From the NCBI GenBank assembly GCA_963830885.1, contig CAWHOA010000037.1, positions 1 to 64,000 of the forward strand: DNA of 64,000 nt. Reading direction: 5' to 3'. The notes under the pieces are model-generated. The model searched no databases, was not told where the DNA came from, and worked only from the letters and a program-made list of their open reading frames with translations. The DNA is from JAIBJN01 sp963830885. GTDB taxonomy: Bacteria > Actinomycetota > Thermoleophilia > Gaiellales > Gaiellaceae. Shown one piece after another: positions 52,491 to 60,557 of this stretch; the stretch's first letter is position 1, and each line of letters begins with the position of its first letter. The position numbers were made by a program, and so were the translations under genes.

Positions 52491-53285
52491 ATGGCAAGGC
52501 CAAGGAAGAAGAACGAGGAAGAGACGCAGGAGCAGGTCGAGGAGACTCCGGTCGAGGAGCCGGAGGCCGAGGCCGAGCCCGTCGCCGACGAGGCGCCCGC
52601 CGAGGAGCCCGTGGCCGAGGAGGCACCCGCGGACGAGGAGCCGGCCGAGCCGGCGCCCGAGCCCGTGGCCGAGGAGGAGCCCGCGGCCGAGGCCGAGGAG
52701 GCCCCCGCGGAGGAGCCCGCCGCCGAAGAGCCGCCCGCGGACGAGCCCGAGGAGGCGCCCGCCGAGGAGCCCGCAGCCGTGGCCGAGGAGCCTGCAGCCG
52801 AAGAGCCGCCCGCGGACGAGCCCGCAGCGGAGGCCGAGCCTGCCGCTGAGGAGGAGGCGCCCGCCGAGGAGCCTGCCCCCGCAGCCCAGGAAGCGCCCGC
52901 CGCAGTCCCCGCGCCGGAGCCGAAGAAGAAGCGCAAGCGCGTCTCGCGCGCGGACCGCAGGCAGCGCTCCAGGCCGAAGCGCGAGAAGCCGGCCGAGCGC
53001 AAGCCGATCGTGCGCCTGCCGAAGCCCGAGCACGCCCGCGGGCACCGGAAGGAGCGCCGCGGCGTCGTCGTCTCGGCCGCGATGGACAAGACCATCGTGG
53101 TGCGCGTCGACACCGTGAAGCCGCACCCGGTCTACAAGAAGATCGTCCGCCACTCGACGAGGCTCCACGCCCACGACGAGGCGAACGTCGCCAAGAACGG
53201 CGATCTCGTCAGGCTCGTCGAGACGCGTCCGCTCTCGAAGACGAAGTCCTGGCGCCTCGCCGAGGTCCTGGAAGAGGCGAAGTAA
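52491..53285 (+). CDS. rpsQ: 30S ribosomal protein S17 with about 180-residue N-terminal extension
   Basis: This 264-residue protein is three times the normal size of S17. The real S17 OB fold is residues about 188-264 (RGVVVSAAMDKTIVVRVDTV, RHSTRLHAHDEANVAKNGD). Residues 10-150 are almost only Glu, Ala, Pro, Val and Asp in irregular short repeats, then a basic block (KKKRKRVSRADRRQRSRPKR) joins the core. ATG 52491 follows rpmC's TAG directly, so the extension is probably translated; internal starts close to the core are lacking. Confidence 0.93.
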   Translation: MARPRKKNEEETQEQVEETPVEEPEAEAEPVADEAPAEEPVAEEAPADEEPAEPAPEPVAEEEPAAEAEEAPAEEPAAEEPPADEPEEAPAEEPAAVAEEPAAEEPPADEPAAEAEPAAEEEAPAEEPAPAAQEAPAAVPAPEPKKKRKRVSRADRRQRSRPKREKPAERKPIVRLPKPEHARGHRKERRGVVVSAAMDKTIVVRVDTVKPHPVYKKIVRHSTRLHAHDEANVAKNGDLVRLVETRPLSKTKSWRLAEVLEEAK

Positions 53286-53287
53286 TA

Positions 53288-53656
53288 GTGATCCAGCAGG
53301 AATCCCGACTCCGCGTCGCCGACAACACGGGAGCCCGCGAGCTCCTCTGCATCCGCGTGCTCGGCGGCTCGCACCGCCGCTATGCGCGGGTGGGCGACGT
53401 GATCGTCGGGACGGTGAAGACGGCGACGCCGCAGGGGACGATCAAGAAGGGCGAGGTCGTGAAGGCCGTCGTCGTCCGGACGAAGAAGCCGTTCGGGCGA
53501 AACGACGGCACCTCGATCGCCTTCGACGAGAACGCCGCCGTGATCATCGACGCGCAGAACAACCCGCGCGGCACCCGCATCTTCGGGCCGGTCGCGCGCG
53601 AGCTGCGCGAGAAGAACTTCATGAAGATCGTCTCACTCGCGCCGGAGGTGTTGTGA
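53288..53656 (+). CDS. rplN: 50S ribosomal protein L14
   Basis: This 122-residue L14 (VIQQESRLRVADNTGARELL, GRNDGTSIAFDENAAVIID). GTG start. Confidence 0.98.
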   Translation: MIQQESRLRVADNTGARELLCIRVLGGSHRRYARVGDVIVGTVKTATPQGTIKKGEVVKAVVVRTKKPFGRNDGTSIAFDENAAVIIDAQNNPRGTRIFGPVARELREKNFMKIVSLAPEVL

Positions 53657-53657
53657 C

Positions 53658-54029
53658 GTGGCGCAGACCATGAAAGTCCGCAAGGGCGACGTCGTGCAGA
53701 TCCTCTCGGGCAAGGACCGGGGCAAGCAGGGCCGCATCATCGAGGCGGACCCGAAGAAGCGCCGCGTCCTCGTCGAGAACCTGAACACGGTGCATCGCCA
53801 CCGCCGCCCCCGGCCGATGAAGGACTCGAGCCGGATGGGCCAGACGCAGATCCAGCCCGGCGGCATCTTCGAGCTGTCGGCGCCGGTCGACGTCTCGAAC
53901 GTGATGGTCGTCTGCCCGACCTGCAACCGCGCCACGCGGGTCGGCTACGAGTACCGCGACTCGAAGGACGGGCGCGTCAAGGTGCGCGTCTGCAGGCGCG
54001 CCGACTGCGGGGAGGTGCTCGACCGCTGA
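53658..54029 (+). CDS. rplX: 50S ribosomal protein L24
   Basis: This 123-residue L24 has a KOW core (KVRKGDVVQILSGKDRGKQG) plus a C-terminal extension with CPTC and CRRADC, four cysteines that could form a zinc ribbon. GTG start at 53658; its TGA overlaps rplE. Confidence 0.96.
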   Translation: MAQTMKVRKGDVVQILSGKDRGKQGRIIEADPKKRRVLVENLNTVHRHRRPRPMKDSSRMGQTQIQPGGIFELSAPVDVSNVMVVCPTCNRATRVGYEYRDSKDGRVKVRVCRRADCGEVLDR

Positions 54030-54610
54030 TGGCGGCGACGAAGGAGAAGGCATACGTGGCCCGGCTCAAGAGCCGGTACGAGCAGGAGCTCCGGCCCGCG
54101 CTCAAGGAGCAGCTCGAGCTCAGCTCGATCATGCGGACACCGCGTGTCGAGAAGATCACCGTCAACATGGGCGTCGGCGAGGCGAAGACGAACGCCAAGA
54201 CGCTCGACAACGCGGTCGAGGAGCTGACCACGATCACGGGCCAGCGCGCGCAGATCACGCGCGCGAAGAAGTCGATCGCCGGCTTCAAGATCCGGGAGGG
54301 CATGCCCATCGGCGCGAAGGTGACCCTTCGCGGCGTGCGCATGTACGAGTTCCTCGACCGGCTGGTCTCGATCGCCCTGCCGCGCATCCGGGACTTCCGG
54401 GGCCTCTCGCCGCGGAGCTTCGACGGGCGCGGCAACTACTCGATCGGGATCCGCGAGCAGATCATCTTCCCGGAGATCAACTACGACGACATCCAGGAGG
54501 TCCGGGGCCTCGATGTCGTGATCACGACCTCGGCGGTGACGGACGAGGAGGGCCTCGCGCTCCTGCGCGGGCTCGGACTCCCGTTCCGCACCGAGGACCA
54601 GGAGAGGTAG
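54029..54610 (+). CDS. rplE: 50S ribosomal protein L5
   Basis: This 193-residue L5 (RVEKITVNMGVGEAKTNAKT, FKIREGMPIGAKVTLRGVRM, GLDVVITTSAVTDEEGLALL) binds 5S rRNA. Confidence 0.97.
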   Translation: MAATKEKAYVARLKSRYEQELRPALKEQLELSSIMRTPRVEKITVNMGVGEAKTNAKTLDNAVEELTTITGQRAQITRAKKSIAGFKIREGMPIGAKVTLRGVRMYEFLDRLVSIALPRIRDFRGLSPRSFDGRGNYSIGIREQIIFPEINYDDIQEVRGLDVVITTSAVTDEEGLALLRGLGLPFRTEDQER

Positions 54611-54619
54611 GAGGGAAAT

Positions 54620-54805
54620 TTGGCGAAGAAGAGCCTGATCGCGAAGGCAGCCCGCCCGCCGAAGTACAAGACGCGGGCCTACAGCCGGTGCAACCGGTGC
54701 GGGCGCCCGCGAGCCGTATACCGCAAGTTCGGTCTCTGCCGGATCTGCCTGCGCGACCTCGCGCACGAGGGCTTCATCCCCGGCATGACCAAGTCGAGCT
54801 GGTAA
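54620..54805 (+). CDS. rpsN: 30S ribosomal protein S14 type Z
   Basis: This 61-residue zinc form of S14: C24/C27 (YSRCNRCGRP) and C40/C43 (GLCRICLRDLA). TTG start with GGAGGG upstream. Confidence 0.97.
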   Translation: MAKKSLIAKAARPPKYKTRAYSRCNRCGRPRAVYRKFGLCRICLRDLAHEGFIPGMTKSSW

Positions 54806-54818
54806 GGAAGAGGTACCG

Positions 54819-55214
54819 ATGCTGAACGACCCCATCGCCGACATGCTCACCCGGATCCGGAACGCCAACCGGGCGCTCCACGAGACGACGACGATGCCGA
54901 CCTCCCGCACGAAGGTCGAGATCGCGCGCGTCCTCAAGGACGAGGGCTACATCAAGGACTACCGCGTCGTCACCGGCGAGGCCTTCGATACTCTGGTCGT
55001 CGAGCTCAAGTACGGGCGGAGCCGCGAGCGCGTCATCACCGACCTGCGCCGCATCTCCAAGCCCGGACGCCGCGTCTACGCCCGCAAGGACCGCCTCCCG
55101 CGCGTCCTCGGCGGGATGGGCACGGCGATCATGTCCACGTCCCGGGGTCTCGTGACCAGCCGGACGGCGCAGGAGCTCGGCGTCGGCGGCGAGGTCCTCT
55201 GCTTCGTCTGGTAG
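54819..55214 (+). CDS. rpsH: 30S ribosomal protein S8
   Basis: This 131-residue S8 (MLNDPIADMLTRIRNANRAL, C-terminal MSTSRGLVTSRTAQELGVGG) binds 16S helix 21 and, in E. coli, represses the spc operon. Confidence 0.98.
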   Translation: MLNDPIADMLTRIRNANRALHETTTMPTSRTKVEIARVLKDEGYIKDYRVVTGEAFDTLVVELKYGRSRERVITDLRRISKPGRRVYARKDRLPRVLGGMGTAIMSTSRGLVTSRTAQELGVGGEVLCFVW

Positions 55215-55218
55215 CTGC

Positions 55219-55752
55219 ATGTCGAGAATCGGAAACAAGCCCATCGAACTCCCCGCCGGCGTCTCGGTCTCGATCTCCCCTGGCCGCGTCATGGTGAACG
55301 GGCCGCTGGGCGAGCTCTCGCAGCAGGTGCCGCAGCGCATCGCGGTCGAGCAGCGCGACGGCGAGATCGTCGTCACGCGCCCGACGGAGCGCGGCGAGGA
55401 CCGGGCGCTGCACGGCCTCACGCGAACGCTCGTCGCCAACATGGTCGAGGGTGTCACCAAGGGGTTCGAGAAGGCCCTGGAGATCCAGGGAGTCGGCTAC
55501 CGCGCCGGCCTGCGCGGCACCGACCTCGAGCTGAACGTCGGCTACTCCCACCCGGTCGTCAAGAAGGCCCCGCAGGGAATCACCTTCGAGGTGCCGCAGC
55601 CGACCCAGGTTCTCGTCAAGGGCATCGACAAGCAGCAGGTCGGACAGATCGCCGCCGAGGTGCGTTCCGTCCGCCCGCCGGAGCCGTACAAGGGCAAGGG
55701 CATCCGCTACGCCGGCGAGTACGTCCGCCGCAAGGTCGGGAAGAGGGCCTAG
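55219..55752 (+). CDS. rplF: 50S ribosomal protein L6
   Basis: This 177-residue L6, duplicated fold, with MSRIGNKPIELPAGVSVSIS and the signature PEPYKGKGIRYAGEYVRRKV at the C-terminus. Confidence 0.98.
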   Translation: MSRIGNKPIELPAGVSVSISPGRVMVNGPLGELSQQVPQRIAVEQRDGEIVVTRPTERGEDRALHGLTRTLVANMVEGVTKGFEKALEIQGVGYRAGLRGTDLELNVGYSHPVVKKAPQGITFEVPQPTQVLVKGIDKQQVGQIAAEVRSVRPPEPYKGKGIRYAGEYVRRKVGKRA

Positions 55753-55783
55753 TGACTCGATTGCACCACCGGGAGGAGCACTA

Positions 55784-56140
55784 ATGCCGACTCTCACAGT
55801 CCGCCAGGCCCGGGAGCGCCGCCACCGGCGCGTCCGCCGCAAGATCTCCGGCACCGCCGAGCGGCCTCGCCTCGCCGTGCGCCGCTCGAACCGCGGGATC
55901 GAGGCGCAGCTCATCGACGACACGACGGGGAGGACGCTCGCCCACGCGAGCCACCTCGGCGTCAAGAAGACCTTCAAGGGCAGCAAGAGCGAGCAGGCGG
56001 CCGAGGTCGGCAAGCTGCTCGCCGCAGCGGCGAAGAAGGCGGGCATCGACTCCGTCGTCTTCGACCGCGGTGGCTACCTCTATCACGGGCGCGTGAAGGC
56101 GCTCGCCGACGCGGCACGCGAGGGAGGACTCGAGTTTTGA
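55784..56140 (+). CDS. rplR: 50S ribosomal protein L18
   Basis: This 118-residue L18 (RRHRRVRRKISGTAERPRLA, VFDRGGYLYHGRVKALADAA) binds 5S rRNA. SD GGAGGAG. Its TGA overlaps the family B element before rpsE (TGATG). Confidence 0.98.
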   Translation: MPTLTVRQARERRHRRVRRKISGTAERPRLAVRRSNRGIEAQLIDDTTGRTLAHASHLGVKKTFKGSKSEQAAEVGKLLAAAAKKAGIDSVVFDRGGYLYHGRVKALADAAREGGLEF

Positions 56141-56307
56141 TGGCGACCCCCTTCCGACCATCTCGCACTCTCGGCTCGGCTGCAAAGCGTCGCCTCGCGG
56201 CGTCCTCGGTCGCGCTCGTAGCCTCCGGCTACGAGCGTTCCCTGCGTTCTTGCGACGCTCGCTTTTCGCCGTCCGAGAGCACGATCTACTCGAAAGGTGA
56301 TCGCTGA
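56140..56307 (+). promoter_or_regulatory. family B structured leader before rpsE (SD-sequestering), with coupled 55-codon ORF
   Basis: The closing helix pairs GCGA (56143-56146) with TCGC (56301-56304), and CCTTCCG (56150-56156) with the rpsE SD CGAAAGG (56291-56297), leaving one mismatch. Helix 2 is CTCTCGG (56168-56174) / CCGAGAG (56273-56279). The CGTAGCC-TCC-GGCTACG hairpin and the CATCTCGCA / GCACGATCT loop strands are unchanged. It is 12 bases shorter than the rplC copy. The ORF overlaps rplR and rpsE as TGATG at both ends. Confidence 0.75.
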
Positions 56308-56948
56308 TGGCTATCGACGTCAAGCAGGTGCGCGAGCGTGAGATCGACGCGCGCGAGCTCAAGGAGCGCGTGGTCGAGATCAACCGCGTCGCCAAGGTGG
56401 TCAAGGGCGGCCGGCGCTTCTCGTTCACGGCGCTCGTCGTGATCGGGGACGAGGTCGACCGCGTCGGCGTCGGCTACGGCAAGGCGCGCGAGGTTCCGCT
56501 CGCCATCTCGAAGGCCGTCGACGACGCCAAGAAGAACCTCTTCCAGGTGCCCAAGCACGGCCAGACCATCACCCACGAGGTGCTGGGCCGCTCGGACGCC
56601 GCGCGCGTCCTGCTGCGCCCGGCCAGCGAGGGAACCGGCGTCATCGCCGGCGGCGGCGTCCGCGCCGTCCTCGAGCTGGCGGGGATCCGCGACATCCTGG
56701 CCAAGAGCCTCGGGAACCCGAACCCCATCAACCTCCTCAAGGCGACGGTGAACGGGCTCCAGAGCCTGCGCCGGCCCGAGGAGGTCGCGCGCACGCGCGG
56801 CAAGACGGTCGAAGACGTGCTCTTCCCGGCGAAGAAGAAGAAGGTCGAGGAGCCGGCCGCCGAGGCCGAGCCCGAGGCCCAGGCGGAGCCCGAGGCTCCG
56901 ACGGAGACAAGTGACAGTGGCGAAGCTGAAGATCACGCAGACGCGTAG
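56307..56948 (+). CDS. rpsE: 30S ribosomal protein S5 with acidic tail
   Basis: This 213-residue S5: dsRBD-like half (VVEINRVAKVVKGGRRFSFT, VGVGYGKAREVPLAISKAVD) and C-terminal GVIAGGGVRAVLELAGIRDI. The last 40 residues (after FPAKKKKVEEP) are Glu/Ala/Pro-rich. It overlaps rpmD by 32 bases. Confidence 0.97.
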   Translation: MAIDVKQVREREIDARELKERVVEINRVAKVVKGGRRFSFTALVVIGDEVDRVGVGYGKAREVPLAISKAVDDAKKNLFQVPKHGQTITHEVLGRSDAARVLLRPASEGTGVIAGGGVRAVLELAGIRDILAKSLGNPNPINLLKATVNGLQSLRRPEEVARTRGKTVEDVLFPAKKKKVEEPAAEAEPEAQAEPEAPTETSDSGEAEDHADA

Positions 56949-57097
56949 CCAGATCGGCCAGACGGAGCGCCACCGCGGCACGCTGCGGGCGCTCGGCCTC
57001 GGCAAGATCGGCAGGACGACCGAGCGCGAGTCGAGCCCCGAGGTCGAGCGGGATGCTCCGCAAGGTTCGCCACCTGGTGAAAGTGGAGGACGCGTAG
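56917..57097 (+). CDS. rpmD: 50S ribosomal protein L30, reading frame needs a +1 shift
   Basis: GTG 56917 gives AKLKITQTRSQIGQTERHRG and TLRALGLGKIGRTTERE, normal L30. After SSPEVER the expected MLRKVRHLVKVEDA and TAG (57095-57097) lie in the +1 phase; the shift must occur at about 57046-57053 (GAG-CGG-GATG). In frame 0 translation would run far into rplO in the wrong phase. Spacing to the family consensus is kept, so a single extra base is the simplest description. Confidence 0.85.
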
Positions 57098-57746
57098 TGC
57101 CGCCCGAGCAGACCGAAGCAGACCGAGGCCCTCAGCCTCTCGAACCTGAAGCCGGCGCAGAAGCGCCGCGCGCGCAAGCGCATCGGCCGCGGGCTGGGCT
57201 CGGGCAAGGGCCGCTACTCCGGTCGCGGGATCAAGGGCCAGAAGTCGCGCGCCGGCTCGCACACGATGCGGCCGGGCTTCGAGGGCGGCCAGATGCCGAT
57301 CTACATGCGGCTCCCGAAGCAGCGTGGCCCGTACTCGAAGGACGCCATGCCGATGGGCCCGCACCGCACGCACACCGTGCCGGTGAACCTTCGCGACCTC
57401 GAGCGCGTTTTCGACGACGGCGCCGAGGCGACCCTCGAAGCCATGGTCGAGAAGGGCCTGATCAAGAACACACGCACGGACGTGAAGGTGCTCGGCCAGG
57501 GGGAGCTGACGAAGAAGCTCGCGGTCACCGCCCACAGCTTCTCGGCGACCGCGCGCGAGAAGATCGAGCAGGCCGGCGGCTCCGTCACCGCGCTCCGGCC
57601 GCCGCGCGAGGAGAAGAAGCGCCGCCGCAAGGCCGCGCCCGCCCCCGGGGCGGCCGACGAGCCGGAGGAGGCGACCGCCGAGGCCGAGCCGGCCGACGAA
57701 GCTCGAGCCCGAGGCCGAGGAGACCGCGGAGGAGTCCGCCGAATAG
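57097..57746 (+). CDS. rplO: 50S ribosomal protein L15, two frame disruptions
   Basis: The L15 core is clear (RKRIGRGLGSGKGRYSGRGI, KGQKSRAGSHTMRPGFEGGQ, LRDLERVFDDGAEATLEAMV) and would normally begin at GTG 57097, which overlaps the rpmD stop. That GTG is out of phase because of a perfect 10-bp tandem duplication, AGCAGACCGA at 57107-57116 and 57117-57126; removing one copy restores the frame exactly. A second +1 break at about 57700 separates the acidic tail from its proper end (EETAEESAE, TAG 57744-57746). In-frame translation of the core could only start at ATG 57268. Confidence 0.85.
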
Positions 57747-59000
57747 ATGTTCTCCTGGCTGACCAACGCCTGGCGCGTCCCCGAGCTCCGGCGCCGGCTG
57801 CTCTTCACGGCGATGATCCTGGCGCTCTACCGCCTGGGCAGCTGGATCCCGGTCCCAGGCGTCGACTCCGCCCAGATCGAGGAGTACTTCAACTCGCAGG
57901 ACGGCACGATCCTCAGCCTCCTGAACATCTTCTCGGGCGGCGCGCTCTCCCAGTTCGCCGTCTTCGCGCTCGGGATCATGCCGTACATCACGGCGTCGAT
58001 CATCCTCCAGCTGATGACCGTGGTGATCCCGCGGCTCGAGCAGCTGCAGAAGGAGGGTGAGGCCGGCTACGCCAAGATCAACCAGTACACCCGTTACCTG
58101 ACGGTGGTGCTCGCGGCGCTCCAGGGCGCGGGCTACGCGTACCTCTTCAGCCGCCAGGGCGCCCTCGATCTCACCCCCGGGCGTTTCGTCCTCATCGTCA
58201 CCTCGCTGACGGCGGGCACGACGCTGCTCATGTGGATGGGCGAGCTGATCACGAAGCGCGGCGTCGGCAACGGCATCTCGCTCCTGATCTTCGCCTCGAT
58301 CCTCTCCGGACTGCCCGGCGGCCTGCGCGCCTGGTGGGCCGGCGACTCCTTCCAGCGCCTCATGTTCCCGCTGATCGCGCTCGCAATCATCGTCGCGGTC
58401 GTCTTCGTGCAGGAGGGACAGCGCCGGATCCCGATCCAGTACGCCAAGCGCATGGTCGGGCGGCGCATGACCGCAGGCGGCTCCACCTACTTGCCGCTGC
58501 GCGTGAACATGGCGGGCGTCATCCCGATCATCTTCGCGGCCGCGATCATGGCATTCCCGCCCACCGTCGCGCAGTTCTTCCCGCAGACGCAGACGTTCAT
58601 CAACGAGAACTTCTCGCCGACCGCGCTGCCCTACCTCTTGCTCCAGGCGTTCCTGATCGTGATCTTCACGTACTTCTACACAGCGGTCCAGTTCAACCCG
58701 ATCGACCAGGCAGACAACCTGCGCAAGCACGGCGGCTACATCCCGGGCATCAGACCCGGCCCGCCCACTGCGCAGTACCTGGACCGCGTGCTCACCCGCC
58801 TCACGCTCCCCGGCGCCCTGTACCTGGCGGCCGTGGCGACGCTGCCGACCCTCTTCATCCGCTACGGGGGCTTCTCCCAGGCGACCACGTCAGCGCTCGG
58901 CGGGACCTCGATCCTCATCGTGGTGGGCGTCGCGCTCGACACCATGCGCCAGATGGAGTCGCAGATGATGATGCGCCACTACGAAGGCTTCCTCAGGTAA
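57747..59000 (+). CDS. secY: preprotein translocase subunit SecY
   Basis: This 417-residue channel subunit with ten transmembrane helices. Landmarks are IFSGGALSQFAVFALGIMPY, ITKRGVGNGISLLIFASI, QEGQRRIPIQYAKRMVGRRM (cytoplasmic loop contacting the ribosome/SecA) and ADNLRKHGGYIPGIRPG. ATG directly follows the rplO TAG. Confidence 0.97.
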   Translation: MFSWLTNAWRVPELRRRLLFTAMILALYRLGSWIPVPGVDSAQIEEYFNSQDGTILSLLNIFSGGALSQFAVFALGIMPYITASIILQLMTVVIPRLEQLQKEGEAGYAKINQYTRYLTVVLAALQGAGYAYLFSRQGALDLTPGRFVLIVTSLTAGTTLLMWMGELITKRGVGNGISLLIFASILSGLPGGLRAWWAGDSFQRLMFPLIALAIIVAVVFVQEGQRRIPIQYAKRMVGRRMTAGGSTYLPLRVNMAGVIPIIFAAAIMAFPPTVAQFFPQTQTFINENFSPTALPYLLLQAFLIVIFTYFYTAVQFNPIDQADNLRKHGGYIPGIRPGPPTAQYLDRVLTRLTLPGALYLAAVATLPTLFIRYGGFSQATTSALGGTSILIVVGVALDTMRQMESQMMMRHYEGFLR

Positions 59001-59008
59001 GGCGGCCC

Positions 59009-59599
59009 ATGCCGCTCGACATCGTCATCCTCGGGCCCCCGGGGGCAGGAAAGGGCACCCAGGGCAAGCGCGTCGCCGAGCAGGAGGGGATCACCCACAT
59101 CAACACGGGGGACATGTTCCGCGCCGAGTGCGCCGCCGGGACGGACCTGGGCGAGCGCGTGAAGGCGATCCTCGACAACGGCGACCTCGTCCCCGACGAC
59201 GTCACGATCGAGGTCGTCCGCGCCCGCCTGGCCCAGGACGACACCGCCGGCGGCTTCGTCCTCGACGGCTTCCCACGCACCCTGACGCAGGCGGAGGCGC
59301 TCGACCGCGTTCTCGCCGAGCTCGACCGCGGGAAGCTCTGCGTCGTGCTCGACTTCCAGGTCCCGGACGAGATCGCGGTCACGCGCCTGCTGGGGCGCTC
59401 CGCCGTCGAGGGGCGCAGCGACGACACGCCCGGCAAGATCCAGCACCGGCTCGACGTCTACCACGAGCAGAGCGAGCCGCTCGTCGAGTACTACGGCGCG
59501 CGCGGCCTGCTCCGCCCGATCCACGCGGACCGGACCGTCGAGGAGGTCTCCGCCGAGCTGCAGCAGGTGCTCTCGGACGCAAAGCAGGCCAGCTCGTGA
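59009..59599 (+). CDS. adk: adenylate kinase
   Basis: This 196-residue AMP kinase: P-loop GPPGAGKGT (9-17), INTGDMFRAE, VLDGFPRTLTQAEAL and DDTPGKIQHRLDVYHEQ. The LID is the short form without a zinc-binding insert. Overlaps map by 4 bases (GTGA). Confidence 0.97.
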   Translation: MPLDIVILGPPGAGKGTQGKRVAEQEGITHINTGDMFRAECAAGTDLGERVKAILDNGDLVPDDVTIEVVRARLAQDDTAGGFVLDGFPRTLTQAEALDRVLAELDRGKLCVVLDFQVPDEIAVTRLLGRSAVEGRSDDTPGKIQHRLDVYHEQSEPLVEYYGARGLLRPIHADRTVEEVSAELQQVLSDAKQASS

Positions 59600-60351
59600 T
59601 CATCCGCAAGTCCAAAGTCGAGATCGAGACGATGAGCCGCGCCGGCGCCGTCGTGGCGAAGACGCTGGCGCTTCTCGGCAACCTCGCGAAGCCGGGCGTG
59701 ACCACGGCCGACCTCGACGAGGCCGCCGAGACGTACATCCGCTCCGAGGGCGGCGTCCCGACGTTCAAGGGCTACCGCGGCTTCCCCGCGGCGATCTGCA
59801 CCTCGCCGAACTCGATGGTCGTCCACGGGATCCCGGGCGCGTACGAGCTGAAGGGCGGCGATCTCATCTCCGTGGACGTCGGCGTCACCCTCGACGGCTT
59901 CGTGGCCGACTCCGCCTTCACGTACCCGGTCGGGGAGGTCGGCGGCGACGCCGAGCGTCTGCTCCAGGTCGGGCAGGCGGCGCTCGCGGCCGGCATCGCG
60001 CAGGCCCGCGCAGGTAACCACGTCCAGGACATCTCCGCCGCGGTCCAGCGCACCACCGAGGAGGCCGGCTTCTCCGTCGTCCGGTCGCTGGTCGGGCACG
60101 GGATCGGCCGGTCGATGCACGAGGACCCGCAGGTGCCGAACTTCGGCGAGCCGGGCCATGGCCCGCTGCTCCAGCCGGGGATGACACTCGCGATCGAGCC
60201 GATGATCAACGCCGGCAGCCCCGACGTCTGGATGGCCGAGGACCGCTGGTCGATCTCCACGGACGACAACTCCCTCTCGGCTCATTTCGAGCACACCGTG
60301 GCGATCACCGACAACGGCCCCCTCGTCCTCACGAGGGCGGAGTCGACATGA
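59596..60351 (+). CDS. map: methionine aminopeptidase, type I
   Basis: This 251-residue enzyme removes the initiator Met. Metal ligands D94, D105, H168, E201 and E232 and substrate-gating H77 are all present (VVHGIPG, GHGIGRSMHEDP, AIEPM). GTG start inside the adk stop. In many actinobacteria infA follows; here it does not. Confidence 0.97.
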   Translation: MIIRKSKVEIETMSRAGAVVAKTLALLGNLAKPGVTTADLDEAAETYIRSEGGVPTFKGYRGFPAAICTSPNSMVVHGIPGAYELKGGDLISVDVGVTLDGFVADSAFTYPVGEVGGDAERLLQVGQAALAAGIAQARAGNHVQDISAAVQRTTEEAGFSVVRSLVGHGIGRSMHEDPQVPNFGEPGHGPLLQPGMTLAIEPMINAGSPDVWMAEDRWSISTDDNSLSAHFEHTVAITDNGPLVLTRAEST

Positions 60352-60370
60352 GCCCTGTTGTTGCTACGAT
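60343..60370 (+). promoter_or_regulatory. candidate internal promoter before rpmJ
   Basis: TCGACA (60343-60348, five of six matches to TTGACA) and TACGAT (60365-60370) are separated by 16 bases at the end of map, 58 bases before rpmJ. It could drive the rpmJ-rpsM-rpsK-rpsD-rpoA-rplQ alpha operon separately. The leader 60371-60427 holds no gene. Confidence 0.5.
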
Positions 60371-60427
60371 GCACGGTCGCGGCTCGTCCGCGTTTTTGCG
60401 TGGTCGCCGCCTCACCCTGAATCTCTC

Positions 60428-60541
60428 ATGAAGGTACGTCCGTCCGTCAAGCCGATGTGTGACCGTTGCCGCGTGATCAAGCGGCACGGTCGAGTGCTGG
60501 TCATCTGCTCGAACCCGCGGCACAAGCAGCGGCAGGGCTAG
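60428..60541 (+). CDS. rpmJ: 50S ribosomal protein L36
   Basis: This 37-residue zinc-binding L36: MKVRPSVKPMCDRCRVIKRH, with C11, C14, C27 and H32 as ligands. Confidence 0.98.
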   Translation: MKVRPSVKPMCDRCRVIKRHGRVLVICSNPRHKQRQG

Positions 60542-60557
60542 GAGCGAAGGAGAAGAG

